From Chitinophagaceae bacterium (GTDB taxonomy: Bacteria > Bacteroidota > Bacteroidia > Chitinophagales > Chitinophagaceae), in NCBI GenBank assembly GCA_016721085.1, contig JADKJI010000063.1, positions 124,001 to 188,000 of the forward strand: a DNA stretch of 64,000 nucleotides, written 5' to 3'. Below the pieces are notes generated by a model, which did no database searches, was not told the origin of the DNA, and worked only from the letters and a program-made list of their open reading frames with translations. The stretch's first letter is position 1. Every line of letters starts with the position of its first letter. This document shows positions 34,104 to 42,883 of this stretch, piece after piece. Position numbers and translations under genes: made by a program.

Positions 34104-35804
34104 TCAGTAGTCATACTCCCGTCTGAACATGTTCCACCGCAAACCTACAGTAAAAACAGATGCGTCGGGCGGATAATTAGCCCCAACAGGTTTACTGACT
34201 TTCCTGTATAAACCGGAGCCTTCCAGGAAGAGGTTTTCCTTCCATTCGTAACTAATAAGCAAACGAGCGTTAATTCCTTTATTGGCAATACCTGAACCGA
34301 TGGTATACCCGTAATCGCCTGCAGAACGGGAGGAATTTAGTTTAAAGATATCACTTCCATAATTGGCTGCTGTGCCTGTAGAATCCAGTCCCTGCTTCCA
34401 ATAAATGATACGAAGACTTCCACTCCATTTTGGTAGTGGCTGGTAGCGAATGATGCCGATGAATTCTGCAAAATTAGCCCCAAGAGGATGAGCCAAAGGC
34501 TGGTTATAATGGGTATAATTTGAAACTGAATCGAAGTGTGAATAGGTGAATGGACGTACAAGATTCACTTCACCCTGAATGTCAAGATTCTTAATATTGA
34601 AAAGGTCTATGTATTTGCCTCCCAATTGCAACCCGAATTTATTCGCCCACCAGCCATTGCCAGCCCTAACTTCTTTCAAGAAAAATTCGTCCAACAAAAG
34701 TTGTCCATATAATTGAGCTCTTTTGGCAACATTGGCTTTAAAATCAAATCCCACCAAAGCATTATCAGCACTTCCGTTCTGTTGTTCTGCCACACGTAGG
34801 AACATAATGGGATTGAGATATGAAAATTCGAAATGATTTTTTCTGCCAAAAACCACTGCTTCAAACAATCCGAGATTCAACCAGGGTGTTACGTTTATAC
34901 TAAGATGATGAAGGGCTGCATATTTCTTATCCAATAATTTATCGCCTGCATTGATTTGTATTGTTTGTGGTGTAAGTTCTATGAACAGGTTCATGTAATT
35001 CAATTTCCAAATGCGCGTATTTATCTTGAAGAAAAGATAACTGTTACCAAAATCGCTCAGGAAAAGACTCCTGTATCCATTTCCAATAAAATTCTTATCG
35101 TAGCCGAATTGCATTTCCAGGTATTTGGTAGCATTAAAAAAGACAGAACCTCTGCCATCAAAATAATCTGTGGCAGTTGTCTTGAATCTTTTATAAAACC
35201 CTACCCCCGGTACTGCATTAAAAGAATCTACTCTTTGCTTACCGAAACGAGGTGCCCGCTCCTGGTTATCGGTTAAATATGCCGAGAACCCGATCTTTTT
35301 TGCAATCATTCCCCTGAAGGCCACGCCTTTTGTATTCAAAAAAACCCTTTCAGTATTTCCTGATTCAAATGACAGTTGTTGCTGCAGAACCGGGTTAAGA
35401 GCCAGAAAAAAATCTTTCTGGTTCACTTCTATAAAATTAGCCTTGGTCTTATAAAAGGTATTCCATAGCGGCTTACGGCTATTGAAATCAGCTTTATCTC
35501 CAGACACCCATTCGCTATTGTTCATAAACAAGCTTCTAAGATTGCTTTTATCCACAGCTGACAAAGAAAGGGACCCAGCTTTATGTATAGAATCGGCATA
35601 CTCCCCCAGCAATACAGCAGCCTTCCTGCTGATTGGCTTTGCTGTAAGTACATTCAGGTTCTCAAAACGTTGCAGCTTAATGTCCAGCCTGTCCAACAAA
35701 ACCTGATGTTTATTGTCTTGTGGTAAAGTGGAAGATTGTGCCAAAACCGCTGCAGGAAAGCCAAGTAAAAGCAGCCACAAAAGGTTTTTTACAATAAATT
35801 GCAT
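34104..35804 (-). CDS. RemB/Wzi-like outer-membrane barrel protein
   Basis: A 566-residue exported protein (signal MQFIVKNLLWLLLLGFPAAVLA). After an alpha-helical part (about 30-120), it forms a barrel whose motif FGYDKNFIGNGYRSLFLSDF is typical of the RemB (gliding motility) and Wzi (capsule assembly) families in Bacteroidota. The C-terminus ends with a strand and aromatic residue (RREYDY). It sits upstream of the DPP-IV gene, same strand. Involvement in gliding or surface polysaccharide cannot be told apart from sequence. Confidence 0.78.
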   Translation of the reverse strand: MQFIVKNLLWLLLLGFPAAVLAQSSTLPQDNKHQVLLDRLDIKLQRFENLNVLTAKPISRKAAVLLGEYADSIHKAGSLSLSAVDKSNLRSLFMNNSEWVSGDKADFNSRKPLWNTFYKTKANFIEVNQKDFFLALNPVLQQQLSFESGNTERVFLNTKGVAFRGMIAKKIGFSAYLTDNQERAPRFGKQRVDSFNAVPGVGFYKRFKTTATDYFDGRGSVFFNATKYLEMQFGYDKNFIGNGYRSLFLSDFGNSYLFFKINTRIWKLNYMNLFIELTPQTIQINAGDKLLDKKYAALHHLSINVTPWLNLGLFEAVVFGRKNHFEFSYLNPIMFLRVAEQQNGSADNALVGFDFKANVAKRAQLYGQLLLDEFFLKEVRAGNGWWANKFGLQLGGKYIDLFNIKNLDIQGEVNLVRPFTYSHFDSVSNYTHYNQPLAHPLGANFAEFIGIIRYQPLPKWSGSLRIIYWKQGLDSTGTAANYGSDIFKLNSSRSAGDYGYTIGSGIANKGINARLLISYEWKENLFLEGSGLYRKVSKPVGANYPPDASVFTVGLRWNMFRREYDY

Positions 35805-35831
35805 GCCGGGTGTTTAATTTAAATTTTTGAG

Positions 35832-37175
35832 ATGTCGCAAAGATACCTGATAAAAAATTGTACTGTAGTCAACGAAGGTCGTTCCATTGTCCAGGACGTA
35901 CTTATTTCCAATGGTCGGATTGAAAAAATCGGCCCTTCCCTATCTTCATCTTCCGCTGTCATTGAGATAAACGGAGAGGGCAAGCATTTATTACCCGGCG
36001 CTATCGATGATCAGGTACATTTCAGGGAGCCTGGGCTCACCCATAAAGCAACCATCTATACTGAAGCAAAAGCCGCAGTTGCTGGTGGTGTCACTTCCTT
36101 CATGGAAATGCCGAATACCATCCCTCCTGTTTTCACGCAGGAGCTGTTGGAAGACAAGTACCAGATCGCATCCAAATCATCCCTTGCCAATTATTCCTTT
36201 TTCATGGGTACTTCCAATACCAATTCGGAAGAGGTATTAAAGACCAATGGAAAGAAAAAAGATATCTGTGGCGTCAAGATATTCATGGGTTCATCTACGG
36301 GTGGTTTATTGGTCGACAACTACAATACACTGAATCATATATTCAGTGAAAGTGAAGTATTGATTGCCACTCACTGCGAAGATGAACGTGTCATCAAAGC
36401 CAACCTGGAAAAATTATTGCAACATAAGCCGGTACCAGAGCCTTCCGATCATCCGATTATCCGTGATGAGAATGCTTGCTATGAATCTTCTCTTACAGCC
36501 ATACAGATTGCCAAGAAGTATAATACAAGATTGCACATACTACATATATCAACTGAGAAAGAACTTCAGTTATTCTCCAACATGCTTCCATTAGAAGATA
36601 AACGCATCACTTCGGAAGTATGTGTTCATCACCTCCACTTTACCAGCAATAACTATGCTGAAAAAGGGAATTTCATCAAGTGCAATCCTGCAATAAAAGC
36701 GCCTCATAACCGGGAAGCTTTGTGGACTGCATTACTTGATGACAGGCTGGATGTAATTGCCACCGATCATGCCCCCCATACATTGGCCGAAAAAGAAGAG
36801 CCATATATGAAAGCGCATGCTGGTCTTCCTTTAGTTCAACATCCTGTATTGCTAATGTTGAGATATGTAAAGGAAGGCAGGATAAGCATTGAAAAGGTAG
36901 TGAGTAAAATGAGTCATGCGGTTGCCACTTGCTTCCAAATTGCTGATCGCGGCTTTATCAGGGAAGGATATTTTGCTGACCTTGTATTGGTAGACCTCAA
37001 CGCCACCACTACTGTTACAAAAGAAAACATTTTATATAAGTGCGGCTGGAGTCCTTTGGAGAACGAAGTATTCCCAGCCGCTATCACCCATACTTTCGTA
37101 AATGGTCATTTAGTATATGGAAACGGGGTATGGGATGAATCTCAACTAGGAGAAAGATTGCATTTCAACCGGTAA
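35832..37175 (+). CDS. pyrC: Dihydroorotase (class I type)
   Basis: Cyclises carbamoyl-aspartate to dihydroorotate in pyrimidine synthesis. The 447-residue amidohydrolase has DDQVHFREPGLTHK (about 57-70) where other phyla have an HxH motif; the first His is Gln here, a pattern I believe common in this phylum. KIFMGSSTGGLLVDN, the histidine pair in HLHFTSNNYAEKG and the ATDHAPHT metal motif follow. Length is normal. pyrD is 20 kb away. It is divergent from the barrel gene, with 27 bases between starts. Confidence 0.93.
   Translation: MSQRYLIKNCTVVNEGRSIVQDVLISNGRIEKIGPSLSSSSAVIEINGEGKHLLPGAIDDQVHFREPGLTHKATIYTEAKAAVAGGVTSFMEMPNTIPPVFTQELLEDKYQIASKSSLANYSFFMGTSNTNSEEVLKTNGKKKDICGVKIFMGSSTGGLLVDNYNTLNHIFSESEVLIATHCEDERVIKANLEKLLQHKPVPEPSDHPIIRDENACYESSLTAIQIAKKYNTRLHILHISTEKELQLFSNMLPLEDKRITSEVCVHHLHFTSNNYAEKGNFIKCNPAIKAPHNREALWTALLDDRLDVIATDHAPHTLAEKEEPYMKAHAGLPLVQHPVLLMLRYVKEGRISIEKVVSKMSHAVATCFQIADRGFIREGYFADLVLVDLNATTTVTKENILYKCGWSPLENEVFPAAITHTFVNGHLVYGNGVWDESQLGERLHFNR
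35838..35845 (-). promoter_or_regulatory. Promoter -7 element of the barrel/DPP-IV operon, inside pyrC codons
   Basis: Minus-strand TATCTTTG (exact TAnnTTTG) about 34 bases upstream of the barrel gene ATG at 35804. It overlaps the first codons of pyrC on the other strand. Confidence 0.5.
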
Positions 37176-37188
37176 AAGGATTCAAAGC

Positions 37189-38505
37189 ATGCAGATTGAC
37201 CAAACCACGTACAATGACCTCTCCCTCTTCCATCATGAAGAGGAATTCTCCATATTCCATAAGCTAAACTGTACTCAAACCGTTGAAGGAAGGGAATGGC
37301 TATTGCGGTTTTTCAGCAATCCCTTTAGTGATATCAAACAGATACTGGAAACCCAGAGACTATTAAAGGTTATACAGGACCATGAAGACAGATGGCCGCA
37401 TGTTATTTCTAATGGTACCATCATGGTTATGGAAAAATTCTACGATAGCAATATCGATGGTATGCCAGATTCTGCCAACTATTTGAATGCACTCACCTAC
37501 AGGGTATTTCATTCGCCCGACTTTTCACTGGTAAAATATTCGTTGGCCCATTTTGCGGATTTCTTCAGAGGAATGTTTCAATTAGTGGAAATGCTCGATG
37601 CCCCCGATACTCCCCTATTAAGCAAGAGTTATTTACACCGGGCGAAAGATTTACTTAGCAAGAATATCATACAAAACCTTGCCTACCGTGATAAAAACAC
37701 ACCCTTTAGTTGGACAGAAACAATTTATTACGGCAACTATATAAAAGACCATTACAAGAATCCCATAAATGAATTGATTGCCATTTTCGGAAGATTTGAC
37801 GCCTGGCATTCGATGGCGGCGGCTATGAAAAAATTCAAATTGTGTTTTCCAGAATTTAGTGATGACTCCCAACCATTGATAGATGCACATCAGCTATACC
37901 ATATTCTTTTACCTGTTCCAGTTCCTTATGATGTACATATGAGCCGGCAGAGTAATTTCATTTTCCTTACAGGAGCGAATATGGCTGGCAAAAGCACTTT
38001 CATAAAAGCTGTAGGATGTGCCGTATTCCTGGCACATTTGGGAATGGGTGTTCCCGCAACGAAAATGCAATTGACTGTATTCGATGGACTACTTAGCAAC
38101 ATCAATGTGGTAGATAATATCATAAAAGGTGAAAGCTATTTCTTCAATGAAGTACAACGTATAAAGAACACTATTCTAAAAATTAATGATGGAAGAAAAT
38201 GGCTGGTGCTGATCGATGAATTATTCAAAGGCACCAATGTACAAGATGCCATGAAATGTTCTTTGACTGTAATTAAAGGTCTTATTAAAATAAAGAACTC
38301 ACTGTTCATTCTCTCCACACATTTATACGAAATTGGAGAAGAACTGAAAGACTACCCAAACATATCTTTCAGTTATTTTGAAACTGCTGTTAGCGACGAC
38401 CAGCTTACATTCAGTTATCAATTAAAAGACGGCATCAGTAACGACAGGTTGGGGTATTTGATATTGAAGAGGGAGAAGGTGGTGGAGATGTTGGAGAAAC
38501 TATGA
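37189..38505 (+). CDS. MutS-like ATPase (stand-alone, lacking mismatch domain)
   Basis: A 438-residue protein holding the MutS lever/core region and C-terminal ATPase but no N-terminal mismatch-binding domain. Walker A is TGANMAGKST (261-270), followed by VDNIIKGESYFFNEVQRI (signature loop) and WLVLIDELFKGTN (Walker B, about 341-353). The first part (DQTTYNDLSLFHHEEEFSIF) is typical of Bacteroidota MutS-related proteins, whose role is not defined. It follows pyrC by 13 bases on the same strand. The stop is followed by an 8-bp tandem repeat. Confidence 0.9.
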   Translation: MQIDQTTYNDLSLFHHEEEFSIFHKLNCTQTVEGREWLLRFFSNPFSDIKQILETQRLLKVIQDHEDRWPHVISNGTIMVMEKFYDSNIDGMPDSANYLNALTYRVFHSPDFSLVKYSLAHFADFFRGMFQLVEMLDAPDTPLLSKSYLHRAKDLLSKNIIQNLAYRDKNTPFSWTETIYYGNYIKDHYKNPINELIAIFGRFDAWHSMAAAMKKFKLCFPEFSDDSQPLIDAHQLYHILLPVPVPYDVHMSRQSNFIFLTGANMAGKSTFIKAVGCAVFLAHLGMGVPATKMQLTVFDGLLSNINVVDNIIKGESYFFNEVQRIKNTILKINDGRKWLVLIDELFKGTNVQDAMKCSLTVIKGLIKIKNSLFILSTHLYEIGEELKDYPNISFSYFETAVSDDQLTFSYQLKDGISNDRLGYLILKREKVVEMLEKL

Positions 38506-38507
38506 AA

Positions 38508-38539
38508 GTTTAAGGGTTTAAGGGTTTAAGGGTTTAAGG
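38508..38539 (+). repeat. Four perfect 8-bp repeats GTTTAAGG after a stop codon
   Basis: GTTTAAGG repeated four times, starting two bases after the MutS-like stop. The following AACAGCGTG ... GTTCAAGAG sequence is matched after pyrD at 57834-57900. Confidence 0.9.
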
Positions 38540-38670
38540 GGTAACAGCGTGAGTAAATATTTAGTTCAAGAGTAAGTTTGGTTCAATAGGTTCCATTAGT
38601 TCCATAAGTTGGCTCCGGCGGAATATTAGGTAGGAAAAATTATGTATCTTGAAAGTCTGTTTATTATTTT

Positions 38671-38719
38671 AGCATTTAGCATTTAGCATTTAGCATTTAG
38701 CATTTAGCATTTAGCATTT
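38671..38719 (+). repeat. Seven 7-bp tandem repeats AGCATTT
   Basis: AGCATTT is repeated seven times, ending about 20 bases before the peptidase start. The unit is the same as the outer arm of the composite elements at 40334 and 45253. No spacers, so it is not a CRISPR array. Confidence 0.93.
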
Positions 38720-38741
38720 TGACTTTTGACTTTTTAACATT

Positions 38742-40328
38742 ATGAAAAAACCATTCCTCCTCCTCTTATTACTTACCAGTTTTTCCTGGGGTTACACTCA
38801 AAAACCCGATGCCGTAATTGATGTACTTCATTATACATTCAATGTATCGTTGAATGATACTACTGATATTATTGAGGGGCATGCATTGGTTTCTTTTAAA
38901 GTATTAAAACCGACAAAATCAATACTTCTTAACCTGGTTTCAATATCAGAGAATAAGAAAGGCATGGTTGTATTGTCGGTATTAGATGGGCAACCCATAT
39001 CATACCAGCATAACAATGATATTTTAAAAATCAGTTTCAACTCAACATTAGAGACAGGTATAGAGAAAGAAATAGAAATTTTTTATCAAGGTGTTCCCAA
39101 GGAAGGGTTGTTAATAGGAAAGAACAAATTCCGCCGTCGTAGTTTTTTTGCAGATCATTGGCCTGACAGGGCAAGGAACTGGTTGCCATGTGTAGATCAC
39201 CTGGCAGACAAAGCGATGGTCGATTTTATCGTTACTGCCCCCGATCATTACCAGGTGATTGCAAACGGTATTCAAGTAGAAGAGTCGACAATTGGAAATC
39301 ACTTTAAACTTACACATTACAAAGAGACTGTTCCCCTTCCTACAAAAGTGATGGTTATTGGCGTAGCCGATTTTGCCGTTCAGTTAGCCGGAATGGTTGA
39401 TTGCATACCTGTCCAAAGTTGGATATATCCAGAAGACAGAGTGAAAGGCTTTGAAGATTATTCGGATGCAGTCAAAATCCTTCCATTTTACATAAATAAT
39501 ATTGGGCCTTATGGATATAAAAAACTGGCTAATGTACAGTCAAAGACCACCTATGGTGGACTGGAAAACGCCAGTGCCATTTTCTATTATGAAAATTCCA
39601 TTACCGGCACACATGCTTCAGAAGGGTTGATGGCCCATGAAATAGCCCATCAGTGGTTTGGCAATATGGCAACAGAAAAAGAGTGGGCCCATGTATGGCT
39701 AAGTGAAGGTTTCGCCACTTATATGACCAATCTTTATATGGAGAGTCAATATGGTAGAGATACTCTAGTGTCGATGCTCAAAAAACAAAGGGAAGAAACC
39801 ATTTCCTTTTCAAAGAGTAATCAAAGACCTATTGTAGATAGCTCGGTTACCAATTTGATGCAATTATTGAATACCAATAGCTACCAGAAAGGTGGATGGA
39901 TATTGCATATGCTTCGGGTTCAATTAGGCGACTCTACATTCTGGAAAGGCATCAGAACTTATTATGGACGATATGCAGGTAAAAATGCCACTACAGAAGA
40001 TCTTCAAAAAGTATTTGAAGAAGTAAGTGGAAAACCACTCGGATATTACTTCAAACAATGGTTATATACTCCAGGTCAACCGAAACTGGATATAAGTTGG
40101 ACTTATGATGCGCAAAAGAAAATAGCAACTTATACAATACTCCAAAAACAAGAAACCGCTTTTATCTTCCCTCTGGAATTACAAATAGTTGGGGGATCTG
40201 AAGATGGTATAATTACAAAGTCGATACAAATCAAAGACAAAGAAACCCGTTTCAATTTACCAATGAGTGATGCGCCGGTGAAAATCGTAGTTGATCCGAA
40301 TGTGAAGTTGTTGTTTGAGAAGGCTTGA
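38742..40328 (+). CDS. M1 family zinc aminopeptidase
   Basis: Exported aminopeptidase of 528 residues (signal MKKPFLLLLLLTSFSWGYTQ). The exopeptidase motif is GGLENA (272-277, in place of GAMEN) and the zinc site HEIAHQWFGN (299-308) with Glu322 in WLSEGFATY completes HExxH-18-E. A C-terminal immunoglobulin-like segment closes the protein; it lacks the large helical domain IV, so it belongs to the short M1 branch. No neighbour relationship is evident beyond repeats on both sides. Confidence 0.95.
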   Translation: MKKPFLLLLLLTSFSWGYTQKPDAVIDVLHYTFNVSLNDTTDIIEGHALVSFKVLKPTKSILLNLVSISENKKGMVVLSVLDGQPISYQHNNDILKISFNSTLETGIEKEIEIFYQGVPKEGLLIGKNKFRRRSFFADHWPDRARNWLPCVDHLADKAMVDFIVTAPDHYQVIANGIQVEESTIGNHFKLTHYKETVPLPTKVMVIGVADFAVQLAGMVDCIPVQSWIYPEDRVKGFEDYSDAVKILPFYINNIGPYGYKKLANVQSKTTYGGLENASAIFYYENSITGTHASEGLMAHEIAHQWFGNMATEKEWAHVWLSEGFATYMTNLYMESQYGRDTLVSMLKKQREETISFSKSNQRPIVDSSVTNLMQLLNTNSYQKGGWILHMLRVQLGDSTFWKGIRTYYGRYAGKNATTEDLQKVFEEVSGKPLGYYFKQWLYTPGQPKLDISWTYDAQKKIATYTILQKQETAFIFPLELQIVGGSEDGIITKSIQIKDKETRFNLPMSDAPVKIVVDPNVKLLFEKA

Positions 40329-40333
40329 TTCGA

Positions 40334-41096
40334 GATGCTAAATGCTGGATGCTTGATGCTTATTGCCTAAAGCTTAAAGCCTAGGGCCTAAGGCTTAATT
40401 CCTGTCTTCGGGCACGGAAATTTATTCTTCGAATAGAATTTTTGTTTTTTTCCGTCGTAACATAAAACTTGAAATGTTAAGGTGCGTGGAGACATGCACT
40501 AAGCGTGGGTTGAGTATCACAATTATGTTTTTATCCACTTCCGATTGATACTATTTCGTTTCCATGTTGGAGTCCTATTCCTGCTTAGGTGTGTGTCTTC
40601 ACGCACCTACATTATTCAATCACTTCAAACCTTAAACTGCATTTCATCGAGGTGCGTGGAGACACGCACCTAAGCGTGGGTTGTGTATCCCCATTGAGTT
40701 TTATCGATTTCAGTTTGACATTATTTCGTTCCCATGATGGACTCCTATTCCCGCTAAGGTGCGTGTCTTCACGCACCTACATTATTCAATCACTTCATAC
40801 CTTAAACTGAATTTCATCGAGGTGCGTGGAGAGACGCACCTTAGCGTGGGTTGTGTATCTCCATTTAGTTTTATCCATTTCAGTTTGACAATATTTCGTT
40901 CCCATGATGGACTCCTATTCTTGCTAAGGTGCGTGTCTCCACGCACCTTCTTGCATTTCCCCAACTACCATAAATCACGATTCTAATTCTAACTCTTCAT
41001 TAAACGCTCACAACTCCGTACTCGAAGCCTGCCTAAGCCTTAGGCCCTAGGCCTTAAGCTTTAGGCAAAAGCATCTAGCATCCAGCATTTAGCATC
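40334..41096. repeat. Composite nested palindrome A
   Basis: Concentric arms. Outer: GATGCTAAATGCTGGATGCT (40334-40353) and onward, paired with GCATCTAGCATCCAGCATTT (41071-41090) and onward; 25 of 26 bases match. Second: TTGCCTAAAGCTTAAAGCCT (40363-40382) and onward, paired with 41034-41068; 34 of 36 match. Third: CTTCGGGCACGGAA against CTCCGTACTCGAAG, weaker. Inside lies a tandem array. Copy B is at 44714-45280. Confidence 0.93.
40481..40948. repeat. Tandem array of 170-bp units with GGTGCGTG hairpins
   Basis: Three unit starts at 40481, 40651 and 40821, period exactly 170 bases. Each unit opens with a hairpin such as GGTGCGTGGAGACACGCACC and has another (GGTGCGTGTCTTCACGCACC) in its middle. 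Sequence between units is about 85-95% identical. A single inverted copy is at 44949-45076. The open frames over it are periodic and not taken as genes. Confidence 0.92.
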
Positions 41097-41177
41097 CAGC
41101 TAAAAAATACAACCACTTCTTCAAACAACCAGTTGTGCCAGCCCCAAATTATTTCAGGTAGTTACTATTTTCACATC

Positions 41178-42719
41178 ATGCTTATCAAGACGTTTGGAAG
41201 TGCGGTGTATGGTGTTGATGCAGTTACGATAACTGTTGAGGTGAATGTGCTGTCGGGAAATCATTATTTCATTGTAGGACTTCCTGATAATGCCGTGAAA
41301 GAAAGTTTGCAGCGGGTGGAAAGCGCCGTAAAAAGCAATGGATATAGTATGCCAAGATTTAAATTAGTTGTAAATCTGGCGCCAGCGGATATACGAAAAA
41401 CAGGAACTGCCTTCGATCTTCCAATAGCTATCGGAACGATTGCTGCGAGTGAACAACTGGGAAATATTGTTCCGCATGATGAATATATAATAATGGGGGA
41501 ATTAAGTCTTGACGGCACCATACTTCCAATCAAAGGCACATTACCGATGGCTATTACAGCTCGTCGTGAAGGATATAAAGGCATCATCATACCAAAAGCC
41601 AATAGCCGCGAAGCGGGAATGGTTAACAACCTGGATGTTTATGGTGTATCGCATATAAGAGAAGTGATTGAGTTCCTTCGTAACCCTGCAACACTACAAC
41701 CTGTTGAAGTGAATACCAGAGAAGAGTTTTCCCTTTCGCAGAATAATTTCGAATTCGATTTTAATGAAGTGAAAGGACAGGAAAATATTAAGCGGGCCTT
41801 GGAGATAGCGGCTGCGGGCGGACATAATGCCATCCTCATTGGTCCGCCCGGGGCCGGAAAAACCATGCTGGCAAAAAGATTACCAACTATCTTACCACCA
41901 TTAACCCTTCATGAAGCATTAGAAACAACCAAGATTCATAGTGTTGCCGGAAAGCTTCCTGAAAATGCTCACTTGGTTTGTAAACGTCCTTTCAGGAGTC
42001 CCCACCACACGGTATCAGATGCCGCGCTAGTTGGAGGCGGAGGTATTCCCCAACCCGGAGAAATTTCGTTAGCACATAACGGCGTCTTATTTCTCGATGA
42101 ACTCCCAGAATTCAAACGAACCGCATTGGAAGTGATGCGACAACCGATGGAAGAAAGGAAAGTGACAATTTCAAGAGCCAGAGTGGCTGTTGATTTTCCT
42201 GCATCCTTCATGCTTATTGCATCTATGAACCCTTGTCCCTGTGGCTTCTATAACCATCCAGAAAAAGAATGTACTTGTCCGCCAGGCGGAGTTCAAAAAT
42301 ACCTCAATAAGATTTCAGGGCCTTTACTCGACAGGATCGACTTGCATGTTGAAGTAACACCGGTGGCCTTCTCTGAACTCTCTTCGCAGAAAAAAGGGGA
42401 AGACTCCACAACGATCAGGGAAAGGGTTATAAAAGCAAGAGAAATACAAGCAGAACGTTATAAAGATCATCCGGGTATCTATTGTAATGCTCAGATGAGC
42501 AGCCGTTTATTAAAAGAAATCTGCCAGATAAATCCTGCAGGACAAAACCTACTGAAGGCTGCCATGAATAAGTTGAATTTATCAGCCAGAGCATACGACA
42601 GGATTTTAAAAGTCAGCCGCACCATTGCCGATCTGGACCAGCAGCCCGACATATTACCACAACATCTGGCAGAAGCCATCCAATACCGCAGTCTCGACCG
42701 CGACGGCTGGGCCGGTTAA
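41178..42719 (+). CDS. YifB/ComM family Mg-chelatase-like ATPase
   Basis: AAA+ ATPase of the ComM family; ComM helps natural transformation by branch migration, though many hosts lack known competence. ATG 41178 (MLIKTFGSAVYGVDAVTITV) is the start matching the family; residues upstream do not. A Lon-like S5-fold N-terminal domain (1-190) is followed by GPPGAGKTMLAKR (Walker A), GVLFLDELPEF (Walker B), and the cysteine-rich NPCPCGFY / ECTCPP zinc-like segment. The length of 513 residues is normal. Confidence 0.95.
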   Translation: MLIKTFGSAVYGVDAVTITVEVNVLSGNHYFIVGLPDNAVKESLQRVESAVKSNGYSMPRFKLVVNLAPADIRKTGTAFDLPIAIGTIAASEQLGNIVPHDEYIIMGELSLDGTILPIKGTLPMAITARREGYKGIIIPKANSREAGMVNNLDVYGVSHIREVIEFLRNPATLQPVEVNTREEFSLSQNNFEFDFNEVKGQENIKRALEIAAAGGHNAILIGPPGAGKTMLAKRLPTILPPLTLHEALETTKIHSVAGKLPENAHLVCKRPFRSPHHTVSDAALVGGGGIPQPGEISLAHNGVLFLDELPEFKRTALEVMRQPMEERKVTISRARVAVDFPASFMLIASMNPCPCGFYNHPEKECTCPPGGVQKYLNKISGPLLDRIDLHVEVTPVAFSELSSQKKGEDSTTIRERVIKAREIQAERYKDHPGIYCNAQMSSRLLKEICQINPAGQNLLKAAMNKLNLSARAYDRILKVSRTIADLDQQPDILPQHLAEAIQYRSLDRDGWAG

Positions 42720-42726
42720 AGCTCAC

Positions 42727-42790
42727 CGCATCAAGCATTCAGCATCTCGCATCAAGCATCCAGCTTTAAGCCCTGGGCCTTTGGCCTCTC
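42727..42790 (+). repeat. Partial AGCATCC / CTTAAGCCC repeat after yifB
   Basis: GCATCAAGCATTCAGCATCT followed by CGCATCAAGCATCCAGC and TTTAAGCCCTGGGCCTTTGG: one arm of the composite palindrome family, without a partner arm nearby. Begins eight bases after the yifB stop. Confidence 0.8.
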
Positions 42791-42883
42791 CTTATGCCAT
42801 CTCGTCACTTTTCCCGAACTTGTACGGAATTTGCCATAAGACTCTTTCATTAACTGCTTCCTAATTTAGACTTAGTTTTTTGT

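Noticed and set aside
38671..38719. CRISPR array
   Set aside because: Direct 7-bp repeats without spacers and no cas genes nearby.
40481..40948. CRISPR array or retron
   Set aside because: Units are 170 bp with conserved interiors; no reverse transcriptase or cas gene is present in the window.
40589..40986. Open frames across the 170-bp array (about 60-75 codons)
   Set aside because: They repeat with the period of the array on both strands, which is expected from the DNA repeat rather than from coding.
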